Positions 33,127-44,435 of a stretch of 64,000 nt of DNA are shown one piece after another. The position numbers and the translations under genes are program-made. The notes below the pieces were generated by a model. It made no database searches. It was not told the origin of the DNA and saw nothing but the letters and a program-made list of their open reading frames with translations. The stretch's first letter is position 1. Each line of letters starts with the position of its first letter. The DNA is from Vandiemenella viatica (lineage: Eukaryota > Arthropoda > Insecta > Orthoptera > Morabidae): contig JARYHS010008074.1 of NCBI GenBank assembly GCA_031002005.1, positions 282,163,930 to 282,227,929 of the forward strand. Direction: 5' to 3'.

Positions 33127-35628
33127 ACATTATAAATCAATCGAGGCTTCAATACTTTCTTACAGAAAACCATGTTTTATTTAAAATTCAGATTCTGTGC
33201 ACTTATTGTACAGATCTCATCAGCTATCTGCTCGGTATGATAATTTGAAGGCTTGACCATCCTGTTAAGACATTAATGGTCGCCAGCATTGACAAACCTC
33301 CAACCTCTCTCAGCCGACTTCCAAATGTAAACAAATTGTTTCCCAATGTACAAAAATTTCCAGAACGAAAATTAAAACTCCGCAGTTATGTGCGATACCA
33401 ATGCGTGCTTTATGAGTAACATTGCAGTACAGTGAAGGAAGGAAACGAAAGCAGTTTCCTGTTTGCGGTATTTCGCTCCTGTTAGTCCAAACTCATTGTA
33501 TAAATGAACTGGATTTCCGACCTGGCATATAACTTTAAGTCTTCTACAAACTTTTTTCGGTGTGAAATGTAATGCTATTAGATGTTCAGTGTAAGGAATA
33601 CAGTGACAATAACTGCAGTGACAATTATACTCTTTCAGAAAAATTGATAAAATTCTTGATAGACGCATTTGAAACTACTATATCCCCCATAAAAGATATT
33701 GTTTTTCTTAGGGTCGCCAGATGAATCTCCAGAATATATTAAATTATTATTCAGAAATCTTACACTAAGTACTGCTGTATTTCTTCTTTTATCGCGTTCC
33801 TTGTAATTATTAACGTCTACAGACTTTTATCTCCGAAGAATCTAAGCTAGACGCTCAACTGAATAATCATCAAAACGGTAAAATAGCTGTTAAGGCTCGA
33901 CTTCAAGTTATAAAGATTACTAAAAGCCTGGCATGAACTGAAGTACGCAAGCCGTCATGTGAGTAGTCTATCAAGACGGAATATTCTAGAAGAACAGTGT
34001 GTCATCAGCCAATCAGAGAGCAGAATTTCACCGAAACGTTGAGAACGTTAACAGTAATTGAAATCCGCACGCAACAATCTCATTGTCGACTTGTACTCTT
34101 ATGATTACAGGTAGTATTTGAAACTTTACTGCAGTGGTTTGGAACAATGATAGGAGTTATCTGAACCTGATATTCGTTTGTAAGACTGCGTCAAAATTAT
34201 GCGGTGACGATCCAGTATTGCTGTTTAAATTATTTAATAATGATAATAATAATTTTGTGTGGTATCAAAGCTTACCGCCTGCTCTAAGTGTTTGGTACAT
34301 AGTTTAATACTAATTTAAAATATTATATGTTCTGTCTTGGTAGAATACTAAATTGATGTAATGGGGTTTTTAACGTTAACGTATGAAATGCCCAATGTTT
34401 GCAATATTTATCAAACTCCTACCGAATGTTAGGAATGTTGACACTTGGAGTGGAACTGCCTGGCACGCGCTAAGCTACGCAGGACAAATCGCGAAGGACG
34501 CTACGCAACACGTGTGTTGGAGGCTCTGTGATTTTGTTGTGCACTGTTCAACACACACATCTGGTGCGAGCCGGAAACCACGAGTAAAAAGTGTCAGACA
34601 AATGGAGTGTTGTGACTTCTTCCTACACTGTTAGTAGCCACGCCACTACTGACGATGACAGCCAACCGATTAAACATGTTTACTAAATTTCCAAACTTCT
34701 AGCATCCGTCGTGTGTAAGAAATGGAAAAAGCCGCGTGAGTTGTTACCGTTTAAAGGGAGTTTTGTAAAGGGTACTTTCACCTTAATTTTTGTATTGTGC
34801 TCCACTCTCTTAAGCCTTAAGCACATTAAGTACTTTTCTTCATTTTTTCTACTATCCCTCTCGTAATAGAAGTTATGTAGATTCATTTATTAAAATACCG
34901 AGCATTGAGTGATGAACACTTCGTCACTAGAGCACTCCGAAATAAAAAAGCGAAGTTAGGTTGCAATCAACGCGATATATTATTTCATCCTAAAAATTGA
35001 AAGCAATTTTTTCTTTACGTTGTTATTTAATTCACTCTTAATTTATTTCCACTTTTTTATCCTTATTTTTTCAGCTTATTGTCCTATGTGTTATTATCAT
35101 GATCAGTAATTTCGCTTCACTTCTCTTCAATCGGTGGCTATCAGGTTATTCTAAGGTAGGGTAAAACACACATTACCTCGAGATACGTCTAGACGCGTCG
35201 CTGGAATGTATCGGAATCACTCCAGTCAGCGTTCGAAATAAAGGTGCAAATTAAGATTCCGATCAAGATAAAGAAATACGTACCCGATTGGGCCCATGGG
35301 ATAATTCACTGTAACTGCATTGCAATATGTTACTCACCTAATATCGTAGGACTTCTTTCTCACTGTGCACAATGGGCATCTGCTCTCTGAAGTTCCCGGA
35401 TTTCAGCGGACAAGAAAGACCATTTATAAAACGAAGTACTTGTTTTTCGTGACATGTAAAGTCGGATGCAACTGAAACGTGCCGAACTTATGTTTGGAAG
35501 TTAATAACGGGGTTATGCGCATAATACATGAATAGATAAATTACACAGTCTCTCTTATATATATATATATATAAAGAACAGGTATTAATCATTCATTTAT
35601 CAACCTTCCGACACTTCCCCACGCAAAG
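33127..35628. other. AT-rich non-coding stretch
   Basis: Contains a TA repeat at about 35555-35572. A 98-codon minus frame (33372-33668) and an 83-codon plus frame (34383-34634) show no recognisable motif. No shared repeat was found. Confidence 0.5.
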
Positions 35629-38413
35629 TTGGAAGTTGACAGCGACGGTTTGTTGCGCATTTCCAGCCGACGGCCACGTACAAAGGAATCCTGTCACTAT
35701 ATCAAAATAAATCGGTTTAGTAGTCGCCATAATCCAGTCCGAAAAAATAATAGGCAAAAAATTAGATTTTCAAAATTACAACGGACCAAGATCAATGGTG
35801 AAATACTGACTGACCGGCTGCACGCAATCATTTCAAATATATTGGAGACCGAAGTCATACCAGCAAATTGGAAAATTGCATCAATTCACCCGCTCCATAA
35901 AAAAGCAGACAGGACAGATCCAAACAATTTCCGAGGGATTTCAGTCGTCTACAAAGCACTTTCTTGTGCCCTCCGGGCACAGTTGGAGAAACGGACAGAA
36001 CATAAGATTGGTGAATACCATGCAGGATTCAGACTATACCGATCATGCATATAACAGATCTGGAACCTCAAAATGATACTGTAACATCGTCAGTCAAACC
36101 GCACAGTGATAACTTTTGTAAACTTTAATGTGGCCATACACGATCGCTCCATCCATCCAAATGGAGCGACGCCACTCCAATATCGTGTTGTCTGTGGGGA
36201 ACTTGATGTGGATGACGTGGACTGACAGGATTATTTGGATATCCGGTCAGTCCAATATCCATCAGTTTCGTCCATCATGCCATCAAGCCGACTGACGGTG
36301 TGTGGGGAAAACCACGTGGAACGACATCAAGCCATCGCTCCAGTCTGCTCGTGTGTGGTGAAAGCGCGGTCCAAACACTTCTCATTCTGTCACCGACCAT
36401 CGAGCAGACAACATCAGTGCCTTGAGTGGACTACACAGCATTGTAACATTTCTTTTTTGTTTTGAATCTGGTATAGAAATATTGGTTTTGCTACTAGTTA
36501 AATATAATTTTGAACACAGAATTGAAAATAATACAGTTTTAAATATTATTAAGTAACAATTAAGACGATATTATTTTCTTTATTCACTTAAAAGAAAAAT
36601 AATGTCGTTTCAATAAGATTTTGTGCTGGATATTATTGAGAAGTATAAAGACTTACCATGCTTGTAGGATCAAAATATAAATATGGCAATAGATCAATTG
36701 CTATTATTATTTAAAAATAAAGACATAAACGCCAACAGAGAAACCGTGTTGAAAAGGATAATTGTTTGCTGTCTACTTTTTAAAAAGAACATAGTAAAAT
36801 AATATCAATTTTATAATAGCCTACTTGTTTAAATATGTTGTTTCACAACATGTGATGTACCTGTCACTATTTTGGCCTGCTAAACTACATAAATTTAATA
36901 AATCTGTTTTATAATCATTTTGTTTTCGTAATATCACAGAGCTTATTTTTCATAATTTCACACTTTTTTGGACGTTCAATTAAATCTAAGCATTTGTATT
37001 CAGTATTCGATAGTTTGAATATCCTTTGAAATTAATTCGGGCTCATTTTATTTAATACTTGGCATAACTAGATTTGTATAACAAATTTAAAACTTATTGT
37101 TGTTTGCTTTGTGTAGTTTTTCATTGTCGCGGCTGAGTGGAATGTTGGAATGATGGTGTATGCGCTACACTTTTTGATGTCATCCGCGTGGATGACGGGG
37201 CGACCGTGTATGGCCACCTTTAGGAAAGCATACGATTCGATTGACAGCACCACGCGTTCAACATACTGCGTGAATATGAAGTAGATAATAAAACTACTAT
37301 GTTAATTCAACAAACTTTGGCAAATACATCAAAAGTGAAATTTATGGGCGAAATCTCTGAATCATTTGAAATTAAAACATGTGTAAGACAAAGGGATGGT
37401 TTATCACCACCTCTGTTCAACCTGGTACTAGAAAATATCATTAGCTTAGGGAAAAGAGAAATATCTGGAATATATATAGGAACTAAGGATAAACGAATCA
37501 ACATAAAATGCTTTGCTTGTGCGGATGATCTAGCAGTAAATACACGAACTGCTGAGGAAGCCAGACACGCTGTTGAGAAGCTTCATGAGATAGCAATCAA
37601 AACTGGCATCCAAATATCTTATGAGAAATTGCAATATATGGACTCCAAAAGCACAAACCTGCATCCACTCGTGACAGTATGATATTATCAAACAAGTTAA
37701 AAACTTTAAGTTCTTAGGGGAAATTATTGGGAATGCTGGAACTGAGAAAGAGGCCCACAGAACTCGCGCAGAAAAATTGCGAAAAGCATGTACAATTACT
37801 TGGAATACTTCAATAAGAAATCACTTTCCGCCAAAGCCAAACTTCACCACTACCACACCGTCGTTCTTCCAGGAGCACTGTATGCGACGGAGACATCGTC
37901 ATTAACTGTAAATGTCAAAGGAATCGAAAAAATAGAAAGACAGATACTGAGAAAAATATTCGATCCCAAGATCCAAGACGGCATCTGGATGCGCAAAATT
38001 CAGAAGAACTGTATTCACTGACCGAACGATTCACCTCACTCGCACGGAAAAGACATGAAATTCTAAGATCATATAGCACGAATGAATGACTCGCGACTAA
38101 CCAATAAAATTTTCCTCATCGTCAACCAAATCACGCTGGCTTATAGAAACCCAGAAGGACCTTCCAGAAGTCAACCTTGATACACTGACATCTACACGCA
38201 GTATATATATACAGTTAATCACTTCACATAAATTTGCCCCTAAGATCCCAACAGCAAAAAATTTTAAATTCAGAAATGAATGGACACAAGAGAGACGTCA
38301 AGCCCACAGCGAAAGGATGAAGAACAGTAAGGACAATAAGAAGGGCTATTCAAATTAATAGTTCCAAGCTCTCCTTAGCGGGCTAAACGATAAAATAAAT
38401 AAATAAAATAATA
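35629..38413 (+). pseudogene. LINE reverse transcriptase, split by a DNA transposon
   Basis: Seen before the insert: VIPANWKIASIHPLHKKADR, then DPNNFRGISVVYKALS and HKIGEYHAGFR (about 35850-36030), then ITFVNF up to 36126. Seen after it: RKAYDSIDS (from 37222), VRQRDGLSPPLFNLVLENII, CFACADDLAV (the YADD-type catalytic box, here CADD), TVVLPGALYATETSSLT, and a degraded thumb and tail to about 38390. It ends in a repeat of AAAT/AAATA (38388-38413) acting as the 3' tail. Known: K-DRTDxNNYRGI, AGFR, KAYDSID, RQGDxLSPLLFN and ADD are reverse-transcriptase blocks 0-5. The 5' endonuclease part is absent. Besides the insert there are scattered stops (first at 36052), so it was dead or dying anyway. 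The clade is uncertain. Confidence 0.88.
36128..37217. mobile_element. 1.09-kb non-autonomous DNA transposon inside the LINE
   Basis: The termini GTGGCCATACACGATCGC and (complement) GTGGCCATACACGGTCGC are inverted. Excising it with one copy of CTTTA (36123-36127 and 37218-37222) restores the reading frame FVNF-RKAYDSID exactly. Subterminal GC-rich parts have repeated CCAATATC and GATGACG words, and the centre (36430-37130) is AT-rich and non-coding. A 5-bp duplication and this terminus do not match a superfamily that I can name with confidence. Confidence 0.88.
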
Positions 38414-39334
38414 ACGGACCAACCGGCTTCAGGAAATAAGAAAAATATTAAACGAAAAAGTATTATTAATTGGAAACTTCACGACAGTGTAGAAAAAGTA
38501 AGAAGACAGAGTGATACAAACTGTTCACCACAGTACGGGTGTAAGACCACAGCCTTGCATACAAATTGCAGAAAAAGTCTCAACATCAAGCAGTGACATC
38601 GATCCAAATTCTGAAACTACATCGTCGATGCAACACTAATTTAGACAATAGTATTGGGCCAGAGACCATGTTCATAATTATAAATGGATTCTAGTTTCGT
38701 ACAATCGATAGAGCACTCAACAAAGAGGGTAGTTAACGTTAAAAAAACTATCCACCGTTAAAAAGCAATCTCCAACCTTGCCTTCCATTCCTATGATCCT
38801 TCTCAATGTAAGATAAAAACTAAGACACCATAGAAAATTCTTCAGCATATAAATGATTTGCAGGAACAAATAATTCGAGACAGGCCAATAACACGAAGAC
38901 ACATACCCAACGCTAATCTGGAATCAGTGCAAAAAGTCTCTATATTTACAAGCTTTCCGAGTACAATAAGGAGTTTCTGGCCTCTTGCAGCTTTGTACCT
39001 GACACGTTGTAGATACAAGCACCAGCTTCGGGGCGTACTCGGACAGCGAACAATGGAGTGGCAGTCCTTTTTAGTATTCGTGTGATGTAAGCTTCCTCTG
39101 TGTGGCGGACTGAATGCAGTCTGCGAGATGACGATTACAGGTTACCTAGGTGACAACACCATTAACCTCTCCCAAGGAGAATTATAATTACACTGTGTTC
39201 AGTCTATCTACAGTTAAAATTGCTTTTAAGAATTACGACGCCTATGGTTGAGTAAGAGTAAAATGGCGAGGCAAATTGAGTGTGTAGGACGCAGCGAACT
39301 TTACTTAGTGCCCGACACTCAACTATCTACGAAC
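38414..39334. other. non-coding stretch, nothing recognised
   Basis: No repeat or gene seen. The frame at 38858-39085 has no motif. Confidence 0.5.
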
Positions 39335-39556
39335 AACAACTTAATAGGGGACGCATTCTGGAGGACGCCCGTTCGAATCCCCGTCCGGACATCCGGATTA
39401 GGGTTTTCCATGGTTTTCCCAAATCACTCCAGCCGAATGCCAGGATGCTTCCTTCAAAAAAGACCATGGCCGAATTCCTTCCAGTTCCTTGTCCCCTGTC
39501 CCATCCAGCCTCTAATGACCGCGATGTCGACGAGGCGTAAAGCCATAAGTAACAGA
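39335..39556 (+). mobile_element. tRNA-headed SINE, near full length
   Basis: B box CGTTCGAATCCCCGTCC, core CCAGGATGCTTCCTTC and GGCCGAATTCCTTCC, tail type GCGATGTCGACGAGGCGTAA, ending CCATAAG and an A-rich stretch. The first part of the head is mutated. Confidence 0.9.
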
Positions 39557-39847
39557 AAAAAAAGAAAACTAAACAGGAATTACATAGAAATCATAAATAA
39601 TATGACTATATTGTATGCACGGTTTTTTTACAGTTTCTCATAAAACCAAAACACATATCCCAGAAAGCTATAAAAAATTATTTTGAAATCCAGAAAGAGT
39701 TTATCATTGGCGGGTATTGTAATTGATATAAAGACTGCGGTATTTGATTATACGGTGTACTACCGGTACGCGTGACTTCGTCCACGTGAATTTGAGATTT
39801 GTGCTGTTACTTCACAGACAAACTTTCAAAGAAATGTTGGCTAGGTA

Positions 39848-39882
39848 GGACAAAGCTGAGGAGCAGCTTTGTCCTTTTTTTT
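39848..39882 (+). repeat. perfect 11-bp hairpin followed by T8
   Basis: GGACAAAGCTG, a 5-nt loop AGGAG, CAGCTTTGTCC, then eight T. The form equals a factor-independent terminator, but in an insect nucleus it could at most stop RNA polymerase III or be a small hairpin. No associated gene was found. Confidence 0.6.
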
Positions 39883-40145
39883 CCCCTGTTTTTTGGACCT
39901 CCTCTCCTTCAGAATTTAGGTTGCATGTAATATTTTAAACACTTTTGCGCGGTTTGTTTGTGCCACCCCTTGAAACTGCTACTAATTATGAAGATTTAAT
40001 AGTTGTAGCTGACATTTCAGTCGTATTGTTCACATTGACTCTCCGCAAGCAATGACAAGATCGATTTCTTTTTATGTTTATAACTACGAAATAAAATACG
40101 TAACTGAATAGCAAAGTTGATATGTTATACTCTGAACAATTTAAA

Positions 40146-40236
40146 CAAACAATCAGTTCTACGCAAGAAGAAGACCGATGTATGATGGTCGAAACGTCGG
40201 GTTTATACACCATGACGTCACCCGAACAGCCAAGAG
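40146..40236 (+). repeat. dispersed repeat with hammerhead-like core, copy 2
   Basis: AAGAAGAAGACC, a 10-nt loop, GGTCGAAACGTCGGGTTTA, then CATGACGTCACC and GAACAGCCAAGAGA. The GACC/GGTC stem is kept although the loop differs from copy 1 at 14926-15046, which supports a paired RNA structure. The first core strand has decayed (AAGAAGA in place of CUGANGA). Confidence 0.5.
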
Positions 40237-41174
40237 AAAACTGTGCCTATCTAAATATCAAAATTACGTTATTCATTCCTACATATATTTTATGATCATT
40301 ACAATGGGAACTTGAACTCTGTATGTTCTACATTTATTTAAAACACAATCTTTTCGTTGTGGTACCTGGGTTTAGAGGCTATTACTTAGGCAGCCTTGTA
40401 ATGGTCTTTGGTGACGAGCGCGTCGCCTCGCGTGGTCGCTCGCGAGTGCCGCTCGCCTCAGTGGTAGTCCAGTCATTATAGTAAGTTCACCTCGGAATTC
40501 GAGATACCCAGCTGTAAGTCTGTAAATACTTGTATATTGACACCCTAAAAGTGGTCTCAAAACCTACATATGGTAGGGTGTGCACAACTATTAAATTTCG
40601 AGGTCAAAAGTCACAAAAAATCGTTTTTTTGCGCTTTTTTGTAAATATCTCATTTCCTATGGGTTTTTTGCTATTTGTATTTCGTACCAATATTGTAGAA
40701 TACAAAATTCTCTACAAATTTTGTCTAAAAATTTTTTTTATACGGTGAACCGTTTTCGAGATAGAGGGCGGAGAGCGCGCGGTCACAGCATCACTTCAGG
40801 TCAACCGGTGCCTCCGGTCGAAAACGCGCGATATATAGTTGACGAACTATCGATAAATCAATGATTATAAATATTTGTCAATTTTTATTAACTATTATAT
40901 TATATTTTATCATTTTTTCTAACCTATCCACTTTTTATTCAGTATTAATTTATTTAACAACACTTATCTGCCCCATGTAATTGCAGAATTGTTAATGAAA
41001 ATATAGGAATTATATTTGAATTTTAACCTAATTAATATTAATAACTTCTTACATGATGAAAAAAACCAAATAAATTATTAATTAATCTTTTTATTAAAAA
41101 TATCATTCAATGCAATTATTTTTATTAAAAGTAAAAAAATGGAATAAAGGGTACAAAAACTACAATTTATAATT

Positions 41175-42675
41175 TTAATCATCTTCTTCCTCTTCTTCGT
41201 CGTCTTCCGGCTGCTGATAAATTTCAAACTGGTCTTCATTATCGTCTTCAACGACATTTGCCTCAAGTTCTTCCATGATTTGGGGGTCAAAGGTTCCATC
41301 TTCGTAATGTCGCTCTGATATGGTAGAGCATTGAGACAAGCTTGCCCATTACATTGGCTTATTGAAGTACATTTTGTTTTTAAATGATCAATTTGTCCTT
41401 TCCTGTTTTTGACGAATACTTCTTCTAAGAAATGTAATAAAGTTTTTGGAATTTCTTGATTAACATTATCCAACATTTTACTAGGAGGTGGTTAAGATTT
41501 AGTTTCAACTATAGATATTCGGATATCTTCTCTAATAATTGCTGCTGCAGCTTCTACAATTCTTAGCCTTTCTGCTTCAGGATCGATTTTTTTACTTTCG
41601 TACCAAGCTTTTGATAGAATATTAGCTTGTGCATCACGGAAAGAAATGATTGTGAAAGCTTCAACTTTCTTCGTAATTACGATATCGGTTAAGTACTTCT
41701 GTTGTAGTCTTGTAATGATAGTTTTATCATCTGGCACATACCCTGTCAAGACATCTCTAAGCTCTTTTAGTGTGAATTGAGAATTATTATTATTTTCGAT
41801 GTAATTGAAAATCTCTAACATAGCTTCTGTAACTTGATTATCTTGACGAGGTTTCTCAAGAGGCGATGATGATGATGATTTATTTGAAAAGTTTGTAAAG
41901 CAAGCAGCATGGTACTTCGCTTCAGCAGCGATCAAATCATACTGTAAAATTATACGACTTTTCACCAATTCTCCGAAATCATCCCCACGTTCTTCTGCTT
42001 TTTTGATACCAGTATCTTTCAATTCAAGAGTACTCACATTTTTTATCTTCCGTCTGTATTTTTCTCTTTTCTTTTTCTCTGCAGCCTCATCAGCAACTTC
42101 GCCACAAAATACACATTGATTCTTAAAATCAAACACTTCACCTCGTTTTTTACGGAGTACTAATGGAGAAGTTATAGTTTCTCCTTCTTCTTGTTTCCGT
42201 TTTGCTGCTTGGATACAGTTTTTACTAATGTAAACACATCGGCACTTTTCATGCACTTTAACAGAGGTCAGGGCCGGCGTTAGGGAGGGGTAAGCGGGAC
42301 AAAAGTACCATGGCCCAGGCCCCCAAAGGGGGCCCTCTGGCGAGGGAGCCTAGCTAAATAGAAACCAAACAAAAAAAACTTTTCTAAAAAGGTGTTATTT
42401 GATTTTTTTGATTAAAATTTTCTGCCTGTATCCAAAAAAATCAAAGTTTAAAGTAAAAAAAAATCGGGGTTGGGCGAGGGGGGACCGAGAACACTTATCC
42501 GGGACCCGAGAATCCTAGCGCCGGCCCTGACAGAGGTTACTGATTTTAAATAATCAATTTTTCCGTCGTTTCGTTCGACACTTGCAGTTCGCAGAGATTT
42601 CATACCGCGCACTACTTCAATAAGCGATTCACCTCCCGAATCTGACTTATTACATAGAAAACACAAATCAGCCAT
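41175..42675 (-). pseudogene. zinc-finger-like transposon protein, broken and internally deleted
   Basis: Start: ATG at 42675 (MADLCFLCNKSDSGG). A 261-bp hAT MITE plus its duplication (42269-42537) interrupts the frame after KSVTSV, and it resumes KVHEKCRCVYISKNC. Seen next: NQCVFCGE (second Cys pair), a basic stretch KKKREKYRRKIK, YDLIAAEAKYHAACF (possible His/Cys ligands), FTLKELRDVL, AEAERLRIVEAAAAIIREDI-like text ending in a TAA at 41492-41494, then in the same frame NQEIPKTLLHFLEEV and KTKCTSISQC. After a frameshift near 41330 the true end follows: YEDGTFDPQIMEELE and an Asp/Glu-rich tail to a stop at 41175. The layout recalls a widespread family of uncharacterised metazoan transposon proteins with Cys-x2-Cys head and YDLVAAEAKYH motif (from memory, unverified). 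In that family a long central region follows KxRCTxxxxC and is missing here. Function unknown, probably DNA binding. Confidence 0.75.
42269..42529. mobile_element. hAT MITE with perfect 8-bp duplication, inside the broken gene
   Basis: Termini CAGGGCCGGCGTTAGG and (complement) CAGGGCCGGCGCTAGG. The 8-bp target ACAGAGGT is repeated at 42261-42268 and 42530-42537. Second copy of the family at 57409-57619. An 8-bp duplication with a CAGGG start is characteristic of hAT elements. Confidence 0.93.
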
Positions 42676-43015
42676 AGTTCTTGAAATTGTACGTCCGTAG
42701 TTACCAAGATACGATTCAAACTGAAAGAAAGAGAAGACGGTCGTAACTATACAATACAAATGAGCATCTGTCCCTACTGGCTATAAATAGAAAGGTCCGT
42801 AGTGTATAATAGGGGCCCGTATAATTCCCAGGTATAATTTTTGACGTAGTGGAAGGATTTTAAAATTTACAGATTTTAAAGAAGATGCACTTAATTATTT
42901 TCTATTTAAAATGTCATTAGTGTAAATGGGAATATAATTATAATATGATTTAAGTTTTTCCCTTAATTATTTTTTAATTTCAGAAACGGTTATCAGTATT
43001 ATTGAATAGATATAC

Positions 43016-44435
43016 ACAGACGGAAAAAAAAATCCCAACACCAAGAAAAAATTATTGTAGAGTAATGAAATTTGGACAATGCATTTGTCAAGTTAACATG
43101 TTTAATTGATTAAATTTTCAAGATCACAGGTTAATTTAAGCTCAAGAAAATGCATTTCAAATGTGAAATACTGTTAAATTAATAGCCGGTGTAACCTCCA
43201 GAATTTTGAATGCAAGCCTGCAAACGTGAATGCATTGTGTCATACAGGTTTCGAATGTCACTTTGTGGTATGGAGTTCCATGCTTGTTGTACTTGTGCTG
43301 TCAATACTGGGACGGTCAGTGCTGGCTGTGGATGATGCTGGAGTTGTCGTCCAATGATATCCCATACGTGTTCAATTGGAGACAGATCTGGTGATCTCGC
43401 AGGCCAAGGTAACATGTCGACACTCTGTAGAGCACGTTGCGAGACAACAGCGGTATGAGGGCGAGCGTTATCCTGTTGAAAAACTCCCCCTTGAATGCTG
43501 TTCATGAATGGCAGCACTACAGAAATTCGAGCTGCAGTTGGTACCACAGTGACACAACGAACTGTTAGAAATCGGTTACTTCAAGGACAGCTCCGAGCCA
43601 GGCGCCCTGTAGCGTGCATTCCACTGACTACAAGCCATCGCCGTTTGCGACTCCAGTGGTGTCAAGCCAGAGCTCATTGGAGGACGGAGTGGAGATCTGT
43701 TGTGTTTTCTGATGAAAGCAGGTTCTGCCTTGGTGCCAGTGATGGCCGAGTGTTGGTCAGAAGGAGGCCAGGGGAACGCCTGCAACCAAACTGTCTGCGG
43801 CCTAGACACACTGGACCTACACCTGGAGTCATGGTCTGGGGAGCAATTTCCTATGACAGCAGGAGCACTCTTGTGGTTATACCAAACACACTGACTGCAA
43901 ATTTGTACGTCAGTCTGGTAATTCAACCTGTAGTGCTGCCATTCATGAACAGCATTCAAGGGGGAGTTTTTCAACAGGATAACGCTCGCCCTCATACCGC
44001 TGTTGTCTCGCAACGTGCTCTACAGAGTGTCGACATGTTACCTTGGCCTGCGAGATCACCAGATCTGTCTCCAATTGAACACGTATGGGATATCATTGGA
44101 CGACAACTCCAGCATCATCCACAGCCAGCACTGACCGTCCCAGTATTGACAGCACAAGTACAACAAGCATGGAACTCCATACCACAAAGTGACATTCGAA
44201 ACCTGTATGACACAATGCATTCACGTTTGCAGGCTTGCATTCAAAATTCTGGAGGTTACACCGGCTATTAATTTAACAGTATTTCACATTTGAAATGCAT
44301 TTTCTTGAGCTTAAATTAACCTGTGATCTTGAAAATTTAATCAATTAAACATGTTAACTTGACAAATGCATTGTCCAAATTTCATTACTCTACAATAATT
44401 TTTTCTTGGTGTTGGGATTTTTTTTTCCGTCTGTG
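43016..44435 (+). mobile_element. rearranged Tc1-like element with about 505-bp snapback arms
   Basis: Arms 43016-43520 and 43930-44435 are inverted copies with no mismatch wherever I compared them. TA flanks the element at 43014-43015 and 44436-44437. The arm is the element's own 3' end (last 112 codons of the transposase plus 3' flank, ending AATCCCAACACC ... CAGACGG), so the original 5' end has been replaced by an inverted copy of the 3' end. The unique centre is about 409 bp. Confidence 0.92.
43495..44271 (+). pseudogene. Tc1-like transposase, N-terminus replaced
   Basis: This is an uninterrupted frame carrying the second HTH half (TVTQRTVRNRLLQGQLRARRP), RLQWCQAR, SVVFSDESRFCLG (first catalytic Asp), GVMVWGAIS, GGVFQQDNARPHTA (second Asp), LPWPARSPDLSPIEHVWD (catalytic Glu) and a C-terminus ending GGYTGY with TAA. 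By my count 32 residues lie between the second Asp and the Glu. The first DNA-binding domain is lost. The first 9 codons come from the inverted copy. The same C-terminal protein is encoded in mirror image at 43179-43520 (minus). The frame is intact, but without its N-terminal domain it should not work as a normal transposase. Confidence 0.9.

Noticed and set aside
43179..43547. A second, separate Tc1 transposase gene on the minus strand
   Set aside because: It is the inverted copy of the 3' end of the single transposase at 43495-44271, part of the snapback arm.
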